From: JAIQFL01 sp035295745
GTDB taxonomy: Bacteria; Acidobacteriota; Terriglobia; Bryobacterales; Bryobacteraceae
Assembly (NCBI GenBank): GCA_035295745.1
Contig: DATGIL010000008.1
Span: forward strand, 1-32,330
Direction: 5' to 3'
Length of the DNA stretch: 32,330 nt
Shown: positions 24,008-32,330 of the stretch, piece by piece
Numbering within the stretch: the stretch's first letter is position 1
How the letters are laid out: each line of letters opens with the position of its first letter
Position numbers and translations under genes: made by a program
The notes under the pieces: model-generated
The model's database searches: none
Told to the model about the DNA's origin: nothing
What the model saw: only the letters and a program-made list of their open reading frames with translations

Positions 24008-27000
24008 TGGCAGACGACCAGAATCCTTACGTCGGGCCGCGTTCCTTCCGAAAAGGCGAGACGCTCTATGGCCGGGATCATGAAGCAGCCGAGTTGCAGG
24101 ATCTGCTGATCGCCGAGCGCATCGTGCTGGTCTATTCGCCATCGGGTGCCGGGAAGACTTCGTTGCTGCAGGCCAAGCTGATTCCCGCGATGGAAGATGC
24201 GGGCTTTCACTCACGTCCCATCTTGCGTCCTGGCCTTGAAACCAACACCAAGACCGGCAATCGCTTCCTGCAGGCGTGCCTCGATTCGTTAGGCGCAACT
24301 CCGGGCCAGACCGTCGCCGCGGCACTGGAGGGCCAACCTGACAGCGAACTGCTGGTGTTTGACCAGTTCGAAGAGGTGCTCACCATCGAGCCGGGAAATC
24401 GCGAGGCCAAAGCGGAATTCTTCCGGCAAGTGGGAGAGTGCCTGCGCAATCGCGGACGCTGGGCGCTATTCGCCATGCGCGAGGACTATCTGGGTGGACT
24501 GGATCCATTTCTACGGCTGATGCCGACCCGCTTTGCCGCGCGCTACCGGCTGGATCTGCTGGATCGCGAGAAGGCGATTGAAGCCATCCGCGCGCCCGCA
24601 CAGGCGAAGAACGTGAATTTCGCGAAGGCGGCGGCCGAGTCGCTGGCTGACGATCTGCGCCGCGACAGTCCGTATGTCGAGCCGGTGCAACTTCAGGTAG
24701 TCTGCATGCGGCTCTGGCAGAAGTTGTCGGCCCTCCCCACCGGCATGCCGCGCGAGATTGGACCGAACGACGTCGGCGGCGTGGCGGATGTGAACAGTGC
24801 CCTGGCCGGCTTCTATGCGGATTGCGTGAAGGAGGTGGCGTCCGCGCAGGATCCCGAGCGCAGCATCCGTACCTGGTTCGAGCGCCGCCTCATCACGCGG
24901 CAGGGGATCCGCGGACAGGTACTCGCCGGCCCCGAGCAGGATCTTCATGACCGCACGATCGGGGCGCTCATCGGCAAACACCTGGTGCGATCGGACAAGC
25001 GGGGTGCGGCCACCTGGTACGAACTGGCTCACGACCGTTTGATCCCTCCCGTGCTGGAAAACAATCGCCAATGGCGTGAGCAGAACCTCAGCGTGCTTCA
25101 GCGCCAGGCGGATCTATGGGACGAGCAGAAGCGGCAGGACGGGCTGTTGCTGCGCGGAAGCGCGCTGGCACAGGCGGACGCGTGGGCGAGGAAGAACCGT
25201 GGCCTCACTCCGGTAGAGGAGGAGTTTCTGGCGGCCTGCCACCGCGAGCGGCGGCGCCGCAAGGTAGGTCAGGCCGCGATGGCGGCGGTGTTAGTCCTCG
25301 CGCTAGCGGCGATTACAGCACTGGTATTCGCGCGAATCGAATGGAAGCGGGCGCTCAGGAACGCAGAGATTGCGGACGCCAAAGCGAAAGAGGCGAAAGC
25401 CAGTTTCGACTTCGCCCAACAGAAGGAAACCGAAGCTCGAAAAAACGCCGACGACGCTGATAAAGCAGCGCAACGGGCGCAATCCAGCGAGAAGGAAGCG
25501 CAACTCTCGAAGGACGAGGCCTTGAGCCAGTCCCGGACTGCCACCGCCGGCCGGCTGGCCGCGTATGCAGTTTTGCATCAAGACTCGGATCCAGATGTGT
25601 CGTCGCTTCTGGCCATCGAGGCCTACCGCATTGCACCGAGCTTCGAGGCTCGCAATGCCTTATTGGTCAGTTCGCAGACCAACCCGCGTCTTCTCCGATA
25701 CCTTCGCTCACCGCCTACGATCCGATCGATTCTCTTCGCGAATGGCGGCAAAACGTTGGTCACTGGAGGAACCGCTCTGGGAGTGTTGTTGTGGAATCCC
25801 GACACCGGAGAGCTGATCCGGCAGGTGGGTCGGCGGCGTCCGATTCGGGCTTTAGCTCTCGCGCAGGACGGACATACTCTGGCGGTCGCCGGTGACACGG
25901 ACGTGACCATTTTAGATCTGGCGGGTGCCAATCCATCCGACAGGCCCCTCGCGAGCGATCTCAAGCGCGTGATTTGCGTTGCTATCAGCGCAGATGGAAA
26001 GCGGGTCGCAGCCGGCGCGAGTAGGGAAATTCGCGTTTGGGATGCGAGCAGCGGGCAGCAGATCGCGCTGTGGCAGAATGCAGCGAACGTCCTCTCGCTT
26101 GCCTTTGGTCCGGACGGCTCAATGGCTGCGGGGTTCTCGAATCAACGAGTGCAGCGCTTTAATCCGTCAATCGGTCCGGATAAAACGCATTTTCTCGCGT
26201 CCGGAGCGCCTGCACACGCGATCGCCTATAACGCGCAGACACAACAGCTTGCTTTCGGAGGCCAGGGGGTCATTCGGTTCGATGCCCCGGTGAGCGCTGC
26301 CAGCCGGTTGGATGTAGCCAAATCTGCCACAGTCAGGGCCCTGGCATTTTTCGATAACGGGAGTGGATCGGACACCGCGCTGGCCTCGGGAGGAACTGAC
26401 AATGCGGTAACGCTCTGGGATCTCAAGTCGGGTAGCGTGGTGGAAACACTTCCGGCTGGTTCGCAAACCATCGTGTCGATTGCGATCAGCCCGGAGCGAA
26501 AGCTGCTTGCCACAAGCTCCGGCGCGATCTTTAACCTCCGCGATCAACCCGAGGAATCGAAACCATTTCATCACCTTCTCAATGCCGCTCTCACTGGAAC
26601 CAGCATCGCGTTTTCGCCGGACGGAATTCTCTTGGCGTCCGCCGGTCCCGATTCTGCGCCACAGATATGGGACGTAGCAACCGGCAAACTGCGCTGTAGT
26701 CTTCCAGACGCCGGCTATCGCGCCGTTGCGATTGCCTTCAGCCCGAAGGGCAAACTGTTGACTACCGTCTCCGAAGATGAAAAGGATCACTCCATCAAGC
26801 GCTGGGATCCGCTTCAATGCAAAGCGGCAGGTGCATCACTCCTGGGCCACACCGCGCTCGTTACCGACCTGCAATTCAGTCCGGATGGAGCCTTGCTGGC
26901 ATCCGGCAGCCGAGATCGCACGGTCCGCTTTTGGGACCTGCAGCGGGGGCGCCAGACGGGTCAAGCGATCGCGATGGAAAAGGACGTCGGAAACATTGCC

Positions 27001-27606
27001 TTTAGTGCGGATGGAGCGATCCTGGCGGTGGCCAGCTTGGAAGGCAATCTGCGTCTCTTCCAGATGCCTGGTGCCAAAGAGATTCAGGGTCCCGTGGACG
27101 AGAATATGAACTCGTACAACTCAATCAGCGCGATGACTTTCAGCAAACGCGGGGGATTGATGGCGGTCATTCGCGATGACGCATCCGTCGAACTGCTGGA
27201 AGTGGGGCGCGATATCGTTCCACGCAGGACCTTGGAACGGCGTCCGGGTGACTTGTACGACGTGGCCTTCCATCCGGATGGTACAGCGCTTGCGACGGGC
27301 GGTCAGAATGGTACGGTGCAACTCTGGGACACGACCTCCGGCCTGCCCTACGGCCCCGCGCTGTTCCAAACATCGGATCAGGTGCAGAAGTTGGCGTTCA
27401 GCCCCGACGGAAAGAAATTAGCCGTTGGCGGACCTGGACTCTGGCTGCTGGATGTCGATCCCGAAGTATGGGCAAGGTACGGATGCAGTCGGGCCAATCG
27501 CAACCTCACGCGGGAGGAGTGGGGGCAATACGTCGGCGCGAACGTGAAATACCGGCAGACCTGTCCCAATTTTCCACCCGCCCCGGAGCGGTCAGAAGTG
27601 CCGTAG
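24007..27606 (+). CDS. Membrane STAND NTPase with coiled coil and WD40 propellers
   Basis: This is a 1199-residue STAND-type switch protein. The N-terminal NTPase (about 5-410) begins PYVGPRSFRKGE, typical of the nSTAND1 group. Its Walker A is SGAGKTS (K50) and its Walker B LLVFDQFEEV (D119), followed by the winged-helix region (ELAHDRLIP). A membrane helix (about 422-443) leads to a charged coiled coil (445-515). The rest (about 560-1180) holds about 14 WD40-like units, counted from strand ends such as WNPDTGE, WDASSG, WDLKSG, WDVATG, WDLQRG and WDTTSG, enough for two seven-blade propellers. In such proteins ligand binding to the repeats triggers NTPase-driven assembly. The start overlaps the CHAT-SIR2 stop by one base, so the two are coupled. 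Confidence 0.92.
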   Translation: MADDQNPYVGPRSFRKGETLYGRDHEAAELQDLLIAERIVLVYSPSGAGKTSLLQAKLIPAMEDAGFHSRPILRPGLETNTKTGNRFLQACLDSLGATPGQTVAAALEGQPDSELLVFDQFEEVLTIEPGNREAKAEFFRQVGECLRNRGRWALFAMREDYLGGLDPFLRLMPTRFAARYRLDLLDREKAIEAIRAPAQAKNVNFAKAAAESLADDLRRDSPYVEPVQLQVVCMRLWQKLSALPTGMPREIGPNDVGGVADVNSALAGFYADCVKEVASAQDPERSIRTWFERRLITRQGIRGQVLAGPEQDLHDRTIGALIGKHLVRSDKRGAATWYELAHDRLIPPVLENNRQWREQNLSVLQRQADLWDEQKRQDGLLLRGSALAQADAWARKNRGLTPVEEEFLAACHRERRRRKVGQAAMAAVLVLALAAITALVFARIEWKRALRNAEIADAKAKEAKASFDFAQQKETEARKNADDADKAAQRAQSSEKEAQLSKDEALSQSRTATAGRLAAYAVLHQDSDPDVSSLLAIEAYRIAPSFEARNALLVSSQTNPRLLRYLRSPPTIRSILFANGGKTLVTGGTALGVLLWNPDTGELIRQVGRRRPIRALALAQDGHTLAVAGDTDVTILDLAGANPSDRPLASDLKRVICVAISADGKRVAAGASREIRVWDASSGQQIALWQNAANVLSLAFGPDGSMAAGFSNQRVQRFNPSIGPDKTHFLASGAPAHAIAYNAQTQQLAFGGQGVIRFDAPVSAASRLDVAKSATVRALAFFDNGSGSDTALASGGTDNAVTLWDLKSGSVVETLPAGSQTIVSIAISPERKLLATSSGAIFNLRDQPEESKPFHHLLNAALTGTSIAFSPDGILLASAGPDSAPQIWDVATGKLRCSLPDAGYRAVAIAFSPKGKLLTTVSEDEKDHSIKRWDPLQCKAAGASLLGHTALVTDLQFSPDGALLASGSRDRTVRFWDLQRGRQTGQAIAMEKDVGNIAFSADGAILAVASLEGNLRLFQMPGAKEIQGPVDENMNSYNSISAMTFSKRGGLMAVIRDDASVELLEVGRDIVPRRTLERRPGDLYDVAFHPDGTALATGGQNGTVQLWDTTSGLPYGPALFQTSDQVQKLAFSPDGKKLAVGGPGLWLLDVDPEVWARYGCSRANRNLTREEWGQYVGANVKYRQTCPNFPPAPERSEVP

Positions 27607-27626
27607 GTTTTGGCGATGCTGGATTG

Positions 27627-27632
27627 TATACT
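27627..27632 (+). promoter_or_regulatory. -10 box eight bases before the WG gene start
   Basis: TATACT ends eight bases before the ATG at 27641, so a transcript from it would have almost no leader. No ribosome site is seen before this ATG, in keeping with leaderless translation. The -35 region (about 27604) is poor. Confidence 0.35.
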
Positions 27633-27640
27633 CTGACCGT

Positions 27641-29737
27641 ATGCGGATGTACGTTTTCCTCGTGGTCTGCTGCCAGTTGAGTGCCGCGAATGCGAAGCTC
27701 TTCTCGGTCCGCGGGGGCGAGCGTTGCGGATTTTCCGACGGCTCCGGAAAGGATGTGATCCCACTGCAATTCCGCAACTGCGGTGATTTCTCGGAAGGGC
27801 TGGCGCCGGTTCAGGTCGACGATCTGTGGGGCTATATCGACGAGAACGGCGCATTCGTGATTAAGCCCCGATTCCTCGCCGCTGACAGGTTTTCAGAGGG
27901 GCTGGCCTTCGTCACGGCAAGCGCTGAGTCGAATGCGGTGATCGATCGAAAGGGAAAGACTCTGTTTCAGGCCGACTACTATGAGCACGCGAAATTCAGC
28001 CAAGGTCTCGCGGCTGTCCATCCCGTGAATCACTGGTATTGCTCACCGGAAAACCTGCAATTACAGGAGCGGTGTCCGGACGGCAAAGGAACACCTGTTG
28101 ATAGCCGATGGGGATACATCGATACCTCCGGAAGAATGGCAATTCCGGCGCGTTTTTTGGGCGCGGGCGAATTTCATGATGGCCTGGCTTACGCAGATGG
28201 CGGGTTCATCGATCCTCGCGGAGACCAGGTCATTGCGGGGCCCTTCTCCAGTGCGACTTCATTCGCGGATGGCGTTGCCGCAGTTCAGGTCGATTATCAA
28301 AAATGGGGCTACATCGACCAGCGCGGAAACTGGTTGGCATGGCCCGATTATGACGAGGCCGGCGCGATGGTGGAGCAGCGCGGCCTGGTCAAACGCAACG
28401 GCAAGTATGGTTTTGCGGATGCCTCCGGCGCGCTCGTAATCCCGCTACAGTTCGATGACGCGCTTCCATTTTCCGGGCAACGGGCAGCCGTCCGGAAAGG
28501 CGCGAAGTGGGGCTACATCGACACATCGGGAGGCGTGGTGATCTCGTTTGGCTTTGACAGCGCCCAGAGCTTCCAGGATGGTTTTGCGACCGTTGTGCTC
28601 GAATCGCGCGTAGCGTTGATCGATAAGCGCGGTGTTCCGGTCCAGACTCAGCCACTCACTCTCGCGCAGACGTTCCAGAGGCTGCAAGGCTTTGGAGCGG
28701 GGAAAAGTGGCCTGGGTCCTTTCGATCAGATTCTTCCAACGCTCTCGGTATACAAAGATCAGCTTAGAGAGCTTGCAGTGGAAGTCATGAAAGATACTGA
28801 CGATCCAGCGTCGATCAAGGCCGCTATCGAGGGTAGATTGCGCGCCGCCGGGGTCCGCCATCCGAAGGAGGAGGAGAGCCGGCCATACGGGCTCATCGAT
28901 GGGGTGGAAGTGGTGGTGCCGCCTCTTCAACCAAAACTGCTCTCCGTTGGATTTCATCTGTATCTCCCGTACGGGATCAGCACGTCGCTCTCTCTTTTTC
29001 ACCGGCACGGCAGCGGCTGGGACCTGGTTTTCAAGAGTGACCGGAACGACGACGCCTATCATATAGCCACACCGCAGTTTAGCCTCGACGATTCGAAGGG
29101 ATCGTTTCTAATGCTGCTGGCGTCGGATAGTGGCCGCTCCGGGAACGGGAGCTATCAGCTATGGGTCGATCTGTACCGCGTCCATGCCAGCTTCGACAAG
29201 GAGCAGGTTTTCCATCAGGTGTACTACGGCAGGGACCATCAAATCGCCTTGGACGCCACCAGCTTCCGTCTAGAAACCATCTCCATGGAGCACGACGTCA
29301 GGCGAGCCGGTTATCGCGTATTTCCCTATCGGTACGAAATTCATGGGGATGACGTGGTTCGAGTCTCCCCGATCGGATTCGATGTGCACGACTTTGTAGG
29401 CGAGTGGGGAAATCTTCCGTGGGACGAGGCTAAACGCTGGGCAAATCCACGCATCGACTCAATTCGGGACTATCACAACAAGCTCCGGGATGCGAATGGA
29501 CTCTTCATCGGAGATTTTGGCAGTGTTCAAATCTGCGATCCACAGCAGAATTTCTGGCAAGTCGCGTTCAGCCAGGCGGGCGAGGATGACCCGACCTACT
29601 TTCTCGTCGAGCGGAAGGACAGGTGGACATTCCAGGTCGAGAATATTGGTCCGACAAAGCGCGCCGGCTGCCAGCCCGTTGAGTGGTCACCCAATCAACC
29701 TTTTTCGACGATGTTTTCCCAGCCGCTGAAATGGTAG
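27641..29737 (+). CDS. Exported WG-repeat protein
   Basis: This 698-residue protein has a short N-terminal signal peptide (MRMYVFLVVCCQLSAANA). Residues about 20-330 contain eight to nine WG repeats: WGYIDENGAFVI, RWGYIDTSGRMAI, KWGYIDQRGNWLA, KYGFADASGALVI, KWGYIDTSGGVVI and more worn copies. WG repeats build beta-propeller-like binding surfaces and are often seen in bacteria with unclear ligands. The C-terminal half (about 345-698) has no known domain and is rich in aromatic and charged residues (YRVFPYRYEIHGDDVVRVS). It lies 34 bases after the STAND gene, possibly with its own promoter, and 20 bases before the C25-like protease. Export is odd for a cluster whose effectors are cytoplasmic. 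It may be the outside sensor. Confidence 0.85.
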   Translation: MRMYVFLVVCCQLSAANAKLFSVRGGERCGFSDGSGKDVIPLQFRNCGDFSEGLAPVQVDDLWGYIDENGAFVIKPRFLAADRFSEGLAFVTASAESNAVIDRKGKTLFQADYYEHAKFSQGLAAVHPVNHWYCSPENLQLQERCPDGKGTPVDSRWGYIDTSGRMAIPARFLGAGEFHDGLAYADGGFIDPRGDQVIAGPFSSATSFADGVAAVQVDYQKWGYIDQRGNWLAWPDYDEAGAMVEQRGLVKRNGKYGFADASGALVIPLQFDDALPFSGQRAAVRKGAKWGYIDTSGGVVISFGFDSAQSFQDGFATVVLESRVALIDKRGVPVQTQPLTLAQTFQRLQGFGAGKSGLGPFDQILPTLSVYKDQLRELAVEVMKDTDDPASIKAAIEGRLRAAGVRHPKEEESRPYGLIDGVEVVVPPLQPKLLSVGFHLYLPYGISTSLSLFHRHGSGWDLVFKSDRNDDAYHIATPQFSLDDSKGSFLMLLASDSGRSGNGSYQLWVDLYRVHASFDKEQVFHQVYYGRDHQIALDATSFRLETISMEHDVRRAGYRVFPYRYEIHGDDVVRVSPIGFDVHDFVGEWGNLPWDEAKRWANPRIDSIRDYHNKLRDANGLFIGDFGSVQICDPQQNFWQVAFSQAGEDDPTYFLVERKDRWTFQVENIGPTKRAGCQPVEWSPNQPFSTMFSQPLKW

Positions 29738-29757
29738 CACCAGAACCTTGAGAAATC

Positions 29758-31680
29758 ATGACCCCTGAGCCTGAGACTACTTACATCTTCAACGGCATCG
29801 ATGCCGATACCGGCGAGTATCTGGCGCCGCCCATGGGAGCCGCCGGCGTAGTGCGTGCGGCGAAAAGCGTCCGAGTCGACAAGGAACACCTCGCGGAATT
29901 GAAGGCGCGCGACCAGGACGTCAAGACTGCCGGCCGGCACTACGGCGTGAAGTTCGGTGTTGACCCGAAGAAGCTTTCGGAAACCGGCTGGGGCGTGATT
30001 TTTCCGCCCGGCGCCGATGCGGCCCGTGAAGCATTGCAGCCATTGCTGAAGCTGCGCAGCAACCAGGCGGGCGCGCGGTATCACGAATATTCGGGCGCGG
30101 ATGCCTACCAAGCGGGTATGTCGAGTCTCGATTTTTTGACGCGGCATGATGTGGGCCCGGGACCGGCCGATCCCGACCGCATGCCGTATTATCTGCTCAT
30201 CGTCGGCGGCCCCGACGTGGTTCCGTTCGATTTTCAATATCAGCTCGACGTGCAGTACGCGGTTGGGCGGATTTGTTTCGACACTCTCGAAGGATATGCC
30301 AACTATGCGCGCAGTGTTGTGCTCGCGGAGAGTGAAGATTTTGCGGCGCCGAAGACGGTAGCGCTGTTCGGCACAGCGCATGAGAAGGACATCAGCACGC
30401 AACTCAGTGCCCAGCAGTTGGTAGCTCCCCTGGCAAGTAAGATTGGCGCTGACCCGAAGGGCTGGACGCTGCGGAATTATCTCCCGGCGGACTCGACCAG
30501 GCAGCAGCTCTCCGCGCTTCTCGGTGGCGCAGACACGCCGGGGCTGCTGTTTACGGCCACGCACGGCATCGGTTTTCCGCTCAAAGACGGGCGGCAAGTC
30601 GGCCAGCAGGGAGCGTTGCTTTGCCAGGATTGGTCGGGCGGGGCGGCCTTGGATGCCAGCTTCACCGCCGACCAACTTGCGGACGATGCGACCCTGCTCG
30701 GCCTGATTGCCGTGCATTTCGCCTGCTTCGGGGCGGGCACTCCGCAAATCACGGATTTCGCTGACCGAAAAACGGGTATGCGTGGACCCATCGCCGATCA
30801 GCCCTTCGTCAGCCGGTTGCCGCAGCGAATGCTGTCCCATCCGCGCGGGGGAGCGCTGGCGGTGGTGGGCCATATCGACCGCGCTCTGGCGTGCTCATTC
30901 CGCTGGGATGGCCCCAAGGATCCGCAGGTGGAGGTGTACCACAGCACGCTGCGGGCGTTGATGGATGGATATCCCGTTGGCGCCGCGCTCGAATTCATGA
31001 ATATGCGATACGCCGAGCTATCTACCCTGGTCTCGCAACGCCTCGACAATCGCGACATGAAGAAGATCGACGATCGCGTATTGGCCGGGTTGTGGATTGC
31101 CAATAACGATGCGCGCAACTTTGTGGTCATCGGTGACCCCGCCGTCCGCCTGAAGGCCACGCCGGAAGCATCCCAGGAGAGACGAATGACGATCCGTTCC
31201 ACCGTGACCACAGCGCCGCCGAAGAGTGCACCCGCACCTCTGGCCGCCGAGGCCGCGCCTCAGTCCATCGAAGCGCCGCCCCCTTCCGCCACCGAGACCG
31301 AATACATGCTGGGCTTTGGTTCGCCCGATGGCGCACAGTTGAAAGACGTCTTAGTGGGCATCTTCCAAAAAGTCGGCGACACGCTGGCAAAGGCATATCA
31401 AAGCCTGACGACCGTGGAAGTGACCACTTACGTGAGCAACGCGGATGGCGTCCAGTATGAAGACGGGCACTTCACCGGCGCACGCCTGCGCGCCGTGTCG
31501 CGAATCTCGCTGGACGGGAAAGCGCAGGTCTGTGTTCCCACGACCGACGGCAAATTGGACGAGGCGCTGTGGAAATTGCACAGCGATATGGTGCAGCAGG
31601 CTTTGTCGCAGCGTGTCGAGATTCTGAAGCTGGCAGCGGGGATGGCTTCCCACCTGGTGGCCGGCATTAAGCTGCCATGA
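29758..31680 (+). CDS. Caspase-fold cysteine protease (gingipain/C25-like)
   Basis: This 640-residue cytoplasmic protein has no signal peptide. The block YYLLIVGGPDVVPFDFQYQL resembles the C25 (gingipain) core, and the caspase-fold dyad is H269 (FTATHGIGF) and C323 (AVHFACFGAG), the same order and a similar spacing to CHAT. RGGALAVVGHIDRAL and NFVVIGDPAVRL continue the fold to about residue 470. A Pro/Ala-rich linker (478-515) connects to a C-terminal domain of about 120 residues (VEVTTYVSNADGVQYEDG) of unknown type. It is the second caspase-like protease of the cluster. C25 enzymes are normally secreted, so a cytoplasmic form points to a regulated internal role. The small downstream gene overlaps its stop by ATGA. 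Confidence 0.75.
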   Translation: MTPEPETTYIFNGIDADTGEYLAPPMGAAGVVRAAKSVRVDKEHLAELKARDQDVKTAGRHYGVKFGVDPKKLSETGWGVIFPPGADAAREALQPLLKLRSNQAGARYHEYSGADAYQAGMSSLDFLTRHDVGPGPADPDRMPYYLLIVGGPDVVPFDFQYQLDVQYAVGRICFDTLEGYANYARSVVLAESEDFAAPKTVALFGTAHEKDISTQLSAQQLVAPLASKIGADPKGWTLRNYLPADSTRQQLSALLGGADTPGLLFTATHGIGFPLKDGRQVGQQGALLCQDWSGGAALDASFTADQLADDATLLGLIAVHFACFGAGTPQITDFADRKTGMRGPIADQPFVSRLPQRMLSHPRGGALAVVGHIDRALACSFRWDGPKDPQVEVYHSTLRALMDGYPVGAALEFMNMRYAELSTLVSQRLDNRDMKKIDDRVLAGLWIANNDARNFVVIGDPAVRLKATPEASQERRMTIRSTVTTAPPKSAPAPLAAEAAPQSIEAPPPSATETEYMLGFGSPDGAQLKDVLVGIFQKVGDTLAKAYQSLTTVEVTTYVSNADGVQYEDGHFTGARLRAVSRISLDGKAQVCVPTTDGKLDEALWKLHSDMVQQALSQRVEILKLAAGMASHLVAGIKLP

Positions 31681-32153
31681 CCTCACTGGCACGCGACCAA
31701 CTGCTGGCGAGCGTTGAAGAACTGGCGCAGGTGACGCCCTGTTCCGCGACGGAGGTGGATTTCGCTCCCGGCGCGAACGAATGGAACGCGACCGCAGAGC
31801 GGATCGGTGGCGTGCTGCGGATGCTCATGCGGCAAGCTGTGTATTCCGCATGGGTGGAGACCAAATCTGCTGACCGCGTGGTGGTGTGCACTGCGGTCGG
31901 CTACGGCGGCGATCGCCGCACAGTGTTGGGCAGCGGCCTCCCGGCAGCAGTCCTCGAAAGTCACAGTGCGTCCGTAGCGCGATCGGTCGAGCGCAGGACG
32001 TGTCTGCTACAAATTCTGCTCGCATCCGCGCGAACGGCGGCAGCTCTCTCAGCGGCGTCGGGCAATCCACTGTTGTTGCTGAGTGCGGTTCGGAACGGTA
32101 TCGCCTTGTTGGAAGTATTGGAGCATGCCTCGGTACTCTTCGCACCAGGGTAA
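31677..32153 (+). CDS. Small helical protein, unknown
   Basis: The predicted product has 158 residues, is mainly alpha-helical, and has hydrophobic segments in its C-terminal half (LLQILLASARTAAAL, NPLLLLSAVRNGIALLEVL) that could pack or insert in a membrane. I recognise no family. Its start overlaps the C25-like gene stop by ATGA, which suggests a fixed ratio and a direct partner, such as an inhibitor, adaptor or membrane-acting effector of that protease. It has two internal cysteines and no His or Asp motif of an enzyme. The cluster ends here as far as the window shows. Confidence 0.6.
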   Translation: MTSLARDQLLASVEELAQVTPCSATEVDFAPGANEWNATAERIGGVLRMLMRQAVYSAWVETKSADRVVVCTAVGYGGDRRTVLGSGLPAAVLESHSASVARSVERRTCLLQILLASARTAAALSAASGNPLLLLSAVRNGIALLEVLEHASVLFAPG

Positions 32154-32201
32154 TCAGGAACGCTTGCTGAGGTTACGAGCCGCGACCGTGAGCTCGACTT
32201 T

Positions 32202-32265
32202 ATCCCATTGTTGAGAGCGCGATAACGGCAAAACAAGAGGAAAAGCAGACCTCAATGGGATTTTT
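32202..32265 (+). terminator. Possible terminator: 9-bp inverted repeat plus T run
   Basis: ATCCCATTG (32202-32210) and CAATGGGAT (32253-32261) are perfect complements, and five Ts end the structure (32261-32265). It lies about 50 bases after the last gene of the cluster. The 42-base loop is long for a normal terminator, so another function, or a repeat end, is possible. Confidence 0.35.
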
Positions 32266-32330
32266 AAATCTCGTCGCTCGGCCCTTACATTAGAAATTGT
32301 TGAAAGCGGTGTCGGCGTATTATACGTTCC

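Overview
The window looks like a chromosomal segment of an Acidobacteriota species, probably of the Solibacter/Bryobacter type. This is inferred from a PEP-CTERM protein, membrane Ser/Thr kinases with TPR tails, giant STAND-WD40 proteins, many two-component genes and moderately high GC; no marker gene confirms it.

Left part (1-8300): a gene-poor, eroded stretch. It holds a stand-alone receiver protein (minus strand), a small four-cysteine protein, and a translationally coupled pair of a membrane-anchored thioredoxin-like protein and a hybrid histidine kinase. These are followed by a PEP-CTERM protein, a short LuxR-type HTH protein, and a frameshifted tyrosine integrase that points at the 3' end of a tRNA-Glu(CTC) gene. 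The last two look like the scar of an integrative element. Two 19-bp sites of the form TAACCC-N7-GGGTAA lie in the non-coding parts.

Middle part (8300-19000): ordinary metabolic and regulatory genes. They are a secreted polysaccharide deacetylase, an RsbW-type kinase with a STAS antagonist, and a three-gene set (tartronate semialdehyde reductase GarR, a GH67/GH20-like exported glycosidase, an HpcH/HpaI aldolase) that fits use of uronic/aldaric acids. After these come a small protein resembling an IrrE-type metallopeptidase with the catalytic Glu missing, a sensor kinase/NarL-type regulator pair, and a secreted TPR protein on the minus strand. A possible remnant of an outer-membrane efflux protein sits at about 18.95-19.13 kb.

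Right part (19300-32153): a compact seven-gene plus-strand cluster with a good sigma70-like promoter. In order it encodes a membrane Ser/Thr kinase with TPRs, a cupredoxin-fold-like protein without histidines, a CHAT caspase-like protease fused to a SIR2-like domain, and a membrane STAND NTPase with about 14 WD40 units. Then follow an exported WG-repeat protein, a second caspase-fold (gingipain/C25-like) protease, and a small helical protein. Start/stop overlaps or short gaps join most neighbours. The set combines sensors (TPR, WD40, WG), switches (kinase, STAND) and putative effectors (CHAT, SIR2, C25-like), the usual design of bacterial conflict or programmed-death systems. It is the best candidate here for an undescribed system; its function is inferred, not shown.
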